In this document: one piece after another, positions 7,657 to 12,806 of the stretch
Layout of the letters: every line of letters begins with the position of its first letter
Numbering within the stretch: position 1 is the stretch's first letter
Virus record (IMG/VR): IMGVR_UViG_3300009506_001163
Coordinates: 1 to 20,668 of that record
Reading direction: 5' to 3' (one strand)
DNA: 20,668 nucleotides
DNA from: a virus
Position numbers and translations under genes: made by a program
The notes under the pieces: model-generated
Databases searched by the model: none
The model's input: only the letters and a program-made list of their open reading frames with translations
Told to the model about the DNA's origin: nothing

Positions 7657-9078
7657 ATGACGATAGGAATTTTTGACCGATACGGAAGCAGGGCTAACGC
7701 TGGCTCGGTAACGTATCCTGACGGGAGCTTCAAAAACGAAACCGCCCCGGGGATGAAGAACGGGACACCTGTCGAGCAGGACTGGGCGAACGATAAAGAG
7801 GCATGGTTCCAGAAACTCAGAAACAAGGCCGGAATCGTTGTGAACGGCGATGTAGACACAATCATCAATAACCAGAACTGGAACGCTTTTCTATCGGCCA
7901 TCTCTGGCACCGCGCCCCCGTCAGCGACCCCGGCCGACATCTGCGGCGGGATGCCAGACATCGACTGGATGGACCCAACTGCATCCCCAAACTTTCTCGA
8001 CACGGGAGAAACCATACGTGATGCCTGTGTCGGATGGGATGCGGAATACGGGCGCCCTTGTCTCTTCATTCTCTATGGCACCATCACCATATCGAAGGTA
8101 AGCGGCCCGTGGACGTATGGCTCGGCTCCGGTAGAGTCTCCCCTCTCCCCTTCATGGGGAACGACCCCGGACGATGTCCTCGCGATTTGTTGCGATGCAG
8201 ACTATCTCTATGTCGCGTGGAGGGTGACGAGCGGCAACGTCAAGCTCTCGAAATTCGCGCTCAACCCGTGGACCGGCACCGAGACATTCGTCCGTGATAC
8301 GGGCTACACCGCTTTCCCTATTTCTGGAAACCCGGCTGCGGCGCTCTGCGTCGCTGACAGCAACAACATAGGCGTCTTGATAAACGAGTTTCAGGGCGGC
8401 GCCGACCATCAGATTAGAATAGGGGTATGGGCGAAGGACAACGCCTCCTTTTTATCCGAGGGATTCACCGGCTACGACACCGACTTCAACGGCCATCAGA
8501 TTATCTCTGACGGTACATACCTCTACGCAATAGGACGCGACGAATCAGGTTCTCCCACCTACGACTACGCCCTTCTACGGGCGGACATTGCCGACCCGAC
8601 GACCCAGGCGGACATCGCCATCGCGTCCGTGAGCTCGTCGAATTACGACCTCTGGCCGACCTCTCTCTGCCGCGTGCGAGACCTCGTCATCATCACCGAC
8701 ATGAGAGGGCGCCTCTACGCTCACCAGAAGGCGTCTGCGTCGGTCGACATCATGTTTGGAGACCTCGCATTCAATGAATACGACTCCGGCTCTATCTACG
8801 GCTCGATGATGTGCTCAGATGGCAAGAACCTGCACATGCACCATATCGTTGACGGGGCGTCGGAGTACCACGCGGTGATGAAGATACCGCTCGGAGAGTT
8901 CGCGATTGAGGCAATCGAGTCTCCAGTTATCGACGTGCCGTTTTCGACGACGCGCATCGTGGAGTGCTCGAGCATCCCAACGAATCACATCATGGGGCGG
9001 ATGCTCTTCGACCGCCGTGATGTGTGGGTCGTTCTCTACACGGGTGAAATCCATCGCCTGTGTCAGCCAGGGAGCTGA
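7657..9078 (+). CDS. Fibre/tail-associated protein with propeller-like repeats
   Basis: 473 residues, with AAGGAGAT (7648-7655) just before the ATG. The N-terminus SFKNETAPGMKNGTPVEQDW followed by NDKEAWFQKLRNKAGI is a head module often seen on phage fibre-region proteins (a short beta segment, then helix, ending VDTIINNQNWNAFLSAISG). The rest consists of repeated blade-like units: DVLAICCDADYLYVAWRVTS, QIISDGTYLYAIGRDESG, GSMMCSDGKNLHMHHIVDG, FDRRDVWVVLYTGEIHRL. This suggests a beta-propeller, a fold suited to ligand or glycan binding. No catalytic residues are recognised. The propeller is inferred from the repeat pattern only. Confidence 0.7.
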   Translation: MTIGIFDRYGSRANAGSVTYPDGSFKNETAPGMKNGTPVEQDWANDKEAWFQKLRNKAGIVVNGDVDTIINNQNWNAFLSAISGTAPPSATPADICGGMPDIDWMDPTASPNFLDTGETIRDACVGWDAEYGRPCLFILYGTITISKVSGPWTYGSAPVESPLSPSWGTTPDDVLAICCDADYLYVAWRVTSGNVKLSKFALNPWTGTETFVRDTGYTAFPISGNPAAALCVADSNNIGVLINEFQGGADHQIRIGVWAKDNASFLSEGFTGYDTDFNGHQIISDGTYLYAIGRDESGSPTYDYALLRADIADPTTQADIAIASVSSSNYDLWPTSLCRVRDLVIITDMRGRLYAHQKASASVDIMFGDLAFNEYDSGSIYGSMMCSDGKNLHMHHIVDGASEYHAVMKIPLGEFAIEAIESPVIDVPFSTTRIVECSSIPTNHIMGRMLFDRRDVWVVLYTGEIHRLCQPGS

Positions 9079-9080
9079 AA

Positions 9081-9881
9081 ATGAGCATTTTAAAACAAAT
9101 CTTTTGGAGAAAGCGCGGGCTCGGATGGAAGCCGAACCCGGAGGATAACCGGGACCAGAAATACGCAGCCCGTCGGACGGACCTCCCTGCGGTGGTATCC
9201 CTCGAGAAGTGGGCCAAGGTAGTTGACCAGAAGAGCACTTCTTCGTGCGTCGGTAATGCCATCGCCGGAGCTGTCCACATCCAGGAGCAGCGAAGTGATA
9301 ACGCGGCGGGATACAACTACCCGTCCCGCATGTTCGTCTACTGGAACGCCAGGAGGCGCCACGACAAGCCACCTCTCAAGGATGGTGGCACCTACATCCG
9401 GGGAGCCTTCAAGGCACTCAGGGAGTTCGGGGTGTGCGACGAAACTGACTGGCCGTTCAAAACATCGAGAGTCAACGATCAACCCCGTGGATATGTCCCC
9501 TACGCGCACGCTGACCCCCGGAAAGATGGTGAATACCTGGCCATCACCGGCGGCGGGTCGACCCGCGTCGAGCGCATCAAGAGCGCCCTCGCCGACGGTT
9601 ATCCCGTGGTGTTCGGCACCGACCTCGCAAAGTCGTTCATGCCGGCAGCTGGCGAGCACGTCATTGACCGGCCGAAAAGCTCCGAGAAGATCGTCGGAGG
9701 GCACGCAATGGTCATCATCGGATACACGACCGACGGAGACGGATCGACTCTTTTCCGGGTTCTCAACTCATGGGGCAAGAGGTGGAGAGACGGTGGTCTA
9801 TGCTGGTTCACCGAGCGCTACATCACCTGGACGAATACGGGCGATTTCACCATTGTCCGGGGATGGCGGAGGCTGAAATGA
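9081..9881 (+). CDS. Papain-like (C1A) cysteine protease
   Basis: 266 residues from ATG 9081, 2 nt after the previous stop, with GGAG upstream. The catalytic set of the papain family is complete: oxyanion Gln50 and Cys56 in DQKSTSSCVGNA (six residues apart, as in papain), His208 in GGHAMVIIGY, and Asn229 in LNSWGKRWRDGG, the conserved NSWG motif. No signal peptide is visible and the propeptide, if any, is short (about 35 residues). Similar phage and bacterial C1 proteases occur near tail and lysis genes. Possible roles are cleavage of host surface proteins during entry, processing of fibres, or lysis. It overlaps the lipoprotein gene by ATGA. Fold and active site are well supported; the phage role is open. 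Confidence 0.88.
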   Translation: MSILKQIFWRKRGLGWKPNPEDNRDQKYAARRTDLPAVVSLEKWAKVVDQKSTSSCVGNAIAGAVHIQEQRSDNAAGYNYPSRMFVYWNARRRHDKPPLKDGGTYIRGAFKALREFGVCDETDWPFKTSRVNDQPRGYVPYAHADPRKDGEYLAITGGGSTRVERIKSALADGYPVVFGTDLAKSFMPAAGEHVIDRPKSSEKIVGGHAMVIIGYTTDGDGSTLFRVLNSWGKRWRDGGLCWFTERYITWTNTGDFTIVRGWRRLK

Positions 9882-10237
9882 TACGGTTTCTGATTCTGTT
9901 TTTCTTTTTTCTCTGCGGAATGGCCCTCGCCGTGCTCGTCTTCTCCGGGTGCGAGGTGGTCCCCGTTGACCCTGACACCGACGCGGACAGCGACGCCGAC
10001 GCCGGCGACGGGGGGATGGAGGGGTACGACTGCGCTGCGGCATGCGCCAACCTGGCGCGGCTCGGGTGCCCTGGGGCGGAAGGGTCACCGGGCCTGGACG
10101 AGGAGTACGGGACGCCCGATGACGTGCCCTGTGAGGCTGTCTGCGTCGATGTGGAGGCCAATGGGGTGTCGATGCATACCGCATGCACTGCGGCGGCGGG
10201 GAGCTGTGAGGCGGCGGACGGGTGCTTTAGTCGATGA
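9878..10237 (+). CDS. Predicted lipoprotein, cysteine-rich
   Basis: 119 residues. The start overlaps the protease stop (ATGA). A phenylalanine-rich signal segment (MIRFLILFFFFLCGMALAV) ends in a lipobox-like VFSGC with Cys25 as the probable lipid anchor. A short acidic linker (DPDTDADSDADAGDGG) follows, then a domain with about eight cysteines in the pattern CAAACxxLxxxGCP...CEAVC...CxxxxxxC. Export by Sec and anchoring by signal peptidase II are predicted. Its place after the protease could fit an Rz1-like spanin role, but it lacks the proline-rich small-protein look of Rz1. A surface or superinfection-exclusion lipoprotein is an alternative. Its last 11 bp overlap the converging gene's 3' end. 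Confidence 0.72.
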   Translation: MIRFLILFFFFLCGMALAVLVFSGCEVVPVDPDTDADSDADAGDGGMEGYDCAAACANLARLGCPGAEGSPGLDEEYGTPDDVPCEAVCVDVEANGVSMHTACTAAAGSCEAADGCFSR

Positions 10238-10718
10238 ACTCACAGCAATCCCATTGCCTAGTACACTGTCCAGGGATGATCCACCCACCGTGTTCGATGC
10301 AGGCATAATCACATTTTTCAGATGGACAGATCGGTATAATACAACACCTGTTTTCGCCAGAGCAGTCCCCGGTCTCGACAAGTTCCCCGCCGGCGTTTTC
10401 GCACCCTTCCCAGTTGAACTGGTCAGAGCAGAGTGAATCACCATCGAGCGACAGCGGGCAACTCTCCAGCGGCCCCGTGTCCGTGTCACCATCCCCATCA
10501 GCGTCGGTGTCGGAGTCCGAGTCTGAATCCGCGTCACTATCCGAGTCTGCATCCCCGTCCCCGTCCCCATCGCCGTCTCCGTCAGAATCGCCGTCCGTGT
10601 CCACGGAGCCGGTATCGTTGTCCGCGTCCGTATCGGTGTCAACCTCCACATCCTCGTCGACAACTGGGTTCTCGCAGGCGACCGCGAGCGCCATTAAAGG
10701 GATTATGATTGTCTTCAT
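10227..10718 (-). CDS. Predicted lipoprotein with long Asp-rich linker (moron-like)
   Basis: 163 residues, one of the few leftward genes here. The signal peptide MKTIIIPLMALAVAC has a lipobox LAVAC with Cys15 as the lipid site. Residues 21-82 are a near-pure Asp/Ser/Gly/Thr linker (DTDTDADNDTG, DSDADSDSDSDTDAD) that could bind calcium or act as a flexible spacer. The C-terminal 75 residues form a cysteine-rich domain (CPLSLDGDSLC, CCIIPICPSEKCDYAC, CCEFID). The ribosome site AAAGGAAAAG is seen on the minus strand. Opposite orientation, its own promoter-like site and AT-rich flanks suggest a moron expressed separately from the late operon, perhaps in the lysogen. The linker style resembles myxobacterial lipoproteins. 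Function unknown. Confidence 0.78.
   Translation of the reverse strand: MKTIIIPLMALAVACENPVVDEDVEVDTDTDADNDTGSVDTDGDSDGDGDGDGDGDADSDSDADSDSDSDTDADGDGDTDTGPLESCPLSLDGDSLCSDQFNWEGCENAGGELVETGDCSGENRCCIIPICPSEKCDYACIEHGGWIIPGQCTRQWDCCEFID
10476..10640 (-). repeat. Low-complexity Asp/Ser-coding repeat tract
   Basis: A run of imperfect hexamer-like units (GTCNGANTC on the plus strand) codes residues 27-81 of the leftward lipoprotein. It is probably length-variable by slippage, which could tune the distance between the lipid anchor and the folded domain. It is a coding repeat, not a CRISPR array or iteron set. Confidence 0.8.
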
Positions 10719-10743
10719 CGTCTTTTCCTTTTGTTTTTGTCTC

Positions 10744-10761
10744 CACTATACTATTATAGTG
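10744..10761 (-). promoter_or_regulatory. Promoter -10 inside an inverted repeat
   Basis: The plus strand reads CACTATA-CTAT-TATAGTG, a perfect 7-bp inverted repeat. On the minus strand it contains TATAAT (10758-10753), well placed 35 nt ahead of the lipoprotein ATG. The -35 is weak (TGCATG-like at about 17 nt). A repressor bound to the dyad would cover the -10 box. Confidence 0.45.
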
Positions 10762-10875
10762 TAATCATGGCAAACATGCATCGCAGTCACGGTGTGATGT
10801 TGTGCAATAAGTTTACCTCTTCACAGTCACTTTTGCGGATATCTGGAATTGTTGGTTTTTTGTATCATCTTACGA

Positions 10876-10905
10876 TTGGCACGAAACTTGAACAGAATGT
10901 ATAAA
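10876..10905 (+). promoter_or_regulatory. Candidate rightward promoter
   Basis: TTGGCA (10876-10881) and TATAAA (10900-10905) are separated by 18 bp, a good sigma70-type arrangement in an AT-rich stretch. It would transcribe rightward through the dyads toward the small ORF, the tmRNA and possibly the early operon. No start-site evidence is available from sequence alone. Confidence 0.35.
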
Positions 10906-10964
10906 AATTTCAAGCTATCGTTCCAGTTGTCGATTTTTGTATTTAAAACAATGGCTTATATGGT

Positions 10965-11059
10965 GCGTAAACTTTTACGCGCATGCGTACTCAGTTACGC
11001 ACAATGTAACATACCGATATTATTATAAACATGTTATTTCGCCGCGTAGCACTTTACGC
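10965..11059. promoter_or_regulatory. Three 16-bp operator-like dyads GCGTA-N6-TACGC
   Basis: Exact GCGTA-N6-TACGC sites lie at 10965-10980, 10985-11000 and 11044-11059. Centres are 20 bp (about two helical turns) and 59 bp apart. The first is a full 7-bp palindrome (GCGTAAA/TTTACGC) and the third extends to CCGCGTA/TACGCGG. An AT-rich stretch with -10-like boxes on both strands (TATTAT at 11018, minus-strand TATAAT at 11027-11022) lies between sites 2 and 3. This is the layout of a phage operator region bound by a dimeric repressor. Confidence 0.6.
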
Positions 11060-11423
11060 GGTAGACAGATTTTGGGATGTTTTCCATATTTGAAGCAATG
11101 TCGCGACGCATGAATAACTCAAGGAAAACGCCATGTTAAGCCAAAAAACATCCGGATTTGATATATTATGTAAAGTTGGCACACCTGTCGCATTAATCCC
11201 ACCAAGAGCGGGCAATGGTGCCCGAAACATCGCAGTCACAAAGTCTACAACGCGACTACATTTTTTAATGTGGTTGCAAAAAAGGAAAAAGTGATGCATT
11301 ATGCAATGCTCAAATATTGTGACTGCGTTGGAAAAGAGACGACAGAGAGATTGCTTTGTTCTTGGTCTTCAGAAGCCGAGCCCCAGAGACTACGGCTGTC
11401 GCGTAATCACGAGGAAAACAGCG

Positions 11424-11633
11424 ATGATGCACAGGATGATAGATGCGGGGCGGGCCTCCCTGCGTCGTCGAATGATAGCCCTCAAGCGGCCCCGTCTCTA
11501 CGAGTTGACGATCGAAGAAAAGGCCTGGCTCTTCCTGGCCAGAATCACCCCTTGTCTCGACGAAGACGAGGAGCGAATCATCAACTGGCTTACCCCGGTT
11601 CAGAGCCGAAAGCGTCGTTTCGGCGCGGCCTGA
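11424..11633 (+). CDS. Small basic hypothetical protein
   Basis: 69 residues from ATG 11424, chosen because GAGGAAAA (11411-11418) lies just upstream. The same frame opens earlier (11301) but without a ribosome site. The N-terminal half is Arg-rich (MIDAGRASLRRRMIALKRPR). The second half is helical and acidic then basic (YELTIEEKAWLFLARITPCL, DEDEERIINWLTPVQSRKRR). A small regulator is possible, but no helix-turn-helix is clear. It is the only protein gene between the operators and the tmRNA. Family not recognised. Confidence 0.42.
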   Translation: MMHRMIDAGRASLRRRMIALKRPRLYELTIEEKAWLFLARITPCLDEDEERIINWLTPVQSRKRRFGAA

Positions 11634-11657
11634 ACCTTTTCTTTTCCCCCTCCCCTG

Positions 11658-11682
11658 GCCCTCGGGGCTCGTCCCCGGGGGC
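11658..11682 (+). other. GC-rich hairpin just before the tmRNA
   Basis: GCCCTCGGGG-CTCGT-CCCCGGGGGC forms a 10-bp stem (one G-U pair) and is followed by TCCTTTCT. It could be a weak terminator for the upstream ORF, or a leader stem removed by RNase P when the tmRNA 5' end is made at 11691. Confidence 0.5.
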
Positions 11683-11690
11683 TCCTTTCT

Positions 11691-11972
11691 GGGGGCGAAC
11701 TGGTTTAGACATCCGAGAGAAAGATATCGTGCGTGCCCCGGGCGACGGCAGCCGGGTCAAAAAAGCCGCCATCATCGAACCGTCAAAGAAGACGAACTCC
11801 AGGAAGCCGCCTGAGCTTCCCGTGCTCCCGGAGAGTTCCCGTGTATCCGGGAGGGCGTCATTTAACGGGGCTCTTTTTTCTCCTTTATCCAACGGTCGTG
11901 AGACTACGCACGTGAACGAACGGTATCCAGATCGACAGATGGACCCGGGTTCGAGTCCCGGCGCCTCCACCA
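11691..11972 (+). ncRNA. ssrA: tmRNA (transfer-messenger RNA), phage-borne
   Basis: A complete tmRNA of 282 nt. The tRNA-like ends match the universal pattern. The acceptor GGGGGCG (11691-11697) pairs over all 7 bp, with one G-U, with CGCCTCC (11962-11968), followed by encoded ACCA. The D-loop analogue is AACTGGTTTAGAC (consensus TGGTTTCGAC). The T arm is CCGGG-TTCGAGT-CCCGG (11945-11961). Helix 2 pairs 11723-11729 with 11921-11927 and 11730-11735 with 11905-11910. PK1 is seen at 11737-11768. The tag frame ends at TGA 11812, inside the loop of helix 5 (GGAAGC 11802-11807 with GCTTCC 11815-11820), just as in E. coli. A later pseudoknot uses stem CTCCCGGA/TCCGGGAG (11825-11853) and loop CCCGT (11838-11842) with ACGGG (11865-11869). 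It rescues stalled ribosomes with SmpB. No smpB is in the window, so host SmpB is presumably used. Confidence 0.93.
11785..11814 (+). other. tmRNA tag reading frame
   Basis: Alignment with E. coli (GUC, resume codon, two codons, then GAA) puts the resume codon at AAA 11785, giving KEDELQEAA and stop TGA. Starting one codon earlier gives VKEDELQEAA. The C-terminal Ala-Ala needed for ClpXP-type degradation is kept, but the usual Leu-Ala-Ala or Val-Ala-Ala is Glu-Ala-Ala, and the resume amino acid would be Lys rather than Ala. The exact resume point is inference. Confidence 0.65.
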
Positions 11973-12269
11973 TAGCGTTGGCAGCTATGACCCGCGCCCT
12001 CGGAGATCGCTTCAATGGGGGCGCTCCTGTCTTACCGGTGGGATACACCGGACATTATGACACGCCCCTTCCGGTCTCAACCCCGGGAGGGGCACCGGCA
12101 CCGCATAACACCACAGCGGTACAGATGGTTTTGTCTTCGGCCTCCCCGGGGATGGTCTCCGGGGCGGTCTGCGGTGCCTTTCACCTTCCTTACCGGCGGG
12201 GATATACACCGGATCACTTACAAAGGCTCGACGGGTGCCGTGGTGAAAGAACCGAAAACCCGCCATCAT

Positions 12270-12330
12270 GCCACGATCCCGCAGGGGGACAGCGGTCAAA
12301 ATCCGAGTCGGGTTCGAGCCCCGGCGTGGC
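12270..12330 (+). other. tRNA-like element: T arm and acceptor without a normal body
   Basis: GCCACG (12270-12275) pairs with CGTGGC (12325-12330), and a canonical T arm TCGGG-TTCGAGC-CCCGG (12308-12324) sits directly before the 3' strand. Only about 61 nt separate the ends, there is no proper D arm, the anticodon arm is poor and no CCA is encoded. It is either a decayed tRNA or a tRNA mimic inside the structured tract. Confidence 0.45.
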
Positions 12331-12466
12331 TCTGAGAGCAGCTCAAAAACTGCCGTATGGGTGCGATGCCCTATGGGCGACCCTGCCGTGGGTGGAAAAC
12401 CGGTAAGACGTCCCATTCCAATATGCCACCGAAAGGCATCGGTGGGGAGGACACTCTTTGCCCGAG

Positions 12467-12492
12467 TGGGGTGCGACGCCCCCATCTTTTTT
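12467..12492 (+). terminator. Intrinsic terminator after the RNA tract
   Basis: TGGGG-(T)-GC / GAC / GC-CCCCA forms a short GC-rich stem with one bulge, followed by TCTTTTTT (12485-12492). This is a good Rho-independent terminator and marks the likely 3' end of the tmRNA and structured RNA transcript. Confidence 0.65.
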
Positions 12493-12494
12493 AT

Positions 12495-12582
12495 GGCGCC
12501 GTCCGATGGCCGTATACGGTTAGTGGCCTTTCGGCAACCGTTCCTGGGGTCAGGGCCCTTCGGGGCCCCGGCGCCGCTTTTT
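12495..12582 (+). promoter_or_regulatory. Folded leader before the early operon
   Basis: GGCGCCG (12495-12501) pairs with CGGCGCC (12569-12575). This closes a multibranch fold holding ACGGTT/AACCGT with inner GCC/GGC (12516-12541) and GGGCCC-TTCG-GGGCCC (12553-12568), followed by CTTTTT (12577-12582). The ribosome site AGGAGG starts at 12583. It could be a second terminator, an antitermination site, or a cis-regulatory leader. Confidence 0.5.
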
Positions 12583-12593
12583 AGGAGGGTGTG

Positions 12594-12806
12594 ATGACCG
12601 CTAAATGGTACCCGGTCTTGAAACGAGCAGGCGTCCCCGTCGGCATGGGAACCCCTTACCGCACAATCGCCGCCGCGCAGATAGTCTTTGAATTTCTCCG
12701 GTCCCCTGCCCTGCTTGCCGGCGGCTTCACAATGGACAGCTTCGAGCCGCGCCTCCTCACCGAGCGACAGGTCGCCGAGATGTGGGCGCAGAAAGGTGAC
12801 CAATGA
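12594..12806 (+). CDS. Small hypothetical protein at the head of the early operon
   Basis: 70 residues from ATG 12594, with AGGAGG (12583-12588) at good distance; a GTG one codon earlier is too close. The sequence MTAKWYPVLKRAGVPVGMGT then PYRTIAAAQIVFEFLRSPAL ends with EPRLLTERQVAEMWAQKGDQ. That last helix resembles the start of a helix-turn-helix excisionase-type motif (LTERQVAEMW), but the rest of such a fold is missing. The stop overlaps the ATPase start (ATGA), so it is translated as part of the early operon. Function unknown. Confidence 0.6.
   Translation: MTAKWYPVLKRAGVPVGMGTPYRTIAAAQIVFEFLRSPALLAGGFTMDSFEPRLLTERQVAEMWAQKGDQ

Larger units (their letters stand above)
10779..11327. repeat. 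CGCAGTCAC repeat family
   Basis: CATCGCAGTCAC occurs at 10779-10790 and 11228-11239. The reverse complement GTGACTGCG is at 11319-11327, and a variant CACAGTCAC is at 10822-10830. Three exact 9-mers within about 550 bp are unlikely by chance. They may be binding sites for a phage regulator distinct from the GCGTA dyads. Confidence 0.4.
10719..11423. other. AT-rich regulatory region without a convincing gene
   Basis: About 700 bp lacking any ORF with both good coding character and a ribosome site. It holds the leftward lipoprotein promoter, a rightward promoter candidate, three identical-pattern dyads (10965-11059), a scattered CGCAGTCAC repeat, and a hairpin CGGGCA-ATGG-TGCCCG (11209-11224). 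Composition is clearly AT-richer than both neighbouring modules. It is the natural place for the switch between the leftward moron and the rightward RNA and early genes, but no repressor gene is seen nearby. Confidence 0.7.
11973..12492 (+). ncRNA. Highly structured non-coding tract, candidate large RNA
   Basis: No frame here has a ribosome site plus coding character, yet stems are dense. CCGGTG-GGATA-CACCGG lies at 12035-12051. A related element, CTTACCGG...CACCGGA, occurs twice (12031-12052 and 12189-12213). GGCACCGC (12097-12104) pairs perfectly with GCGGTGCC (12171-12178) and encloses hairpin CCCCGG/CCGGGG (12144-12164). CCACCG/CGGTGG lies at 12426-12445. The tract starts right after the tmRNA and ends in an intrinsic terminator. 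Known ornate phage RNAs (GOLLD, ROOL) sit beside tRNA genes in the same way; identity with either is not established. Confidence 0.5.

Noticed and set aside
10476-10640. Short tandem repeats as a CRISPR array or iterons
   Set aside because: The units are hexamer-like without spacers and keep the lipoprotein frame. It is an Asp/Ser-coding tract.
11054-11299. An 81-codon leftward frame in the intergenic region
   Set aside because: No Shine-Dalgarno before its ATG, and its last codons enter the third dyad. The composition gives no domain.
11691-11972. Attachment-site remnant of host ssrA rather than a full gene
   Set aside because: Integration leaves only a 3' end, but here the 5' acceptor strand, tag and pseudoknots are all present. 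No integrase lies in the window.
12270-12330. A complete tRNA gene
   Set aside because: Spacing is about 10 nt too short, a D arm and a sound anticodon arm are missing, and no CCA follows. Kept only as a tRNA-like element.
11270-12406. A 378-codon rightward open frame across the tmRNA
   Set aside because: It runs straight through the tmRNA and the structured tract, has no ribosome site and reads as Pro/Arg/Ser-rich translation of GC-rich RNA-coding DNA.
12012-12803. A 263-codon leftward open frame opposite the RNA tract
   Set aside because: Low-complexity Arg/Pro/Gly composition, no ribosome site and complete overlap with the stems, terminator and an early gene. It is a GC-rich shadow.
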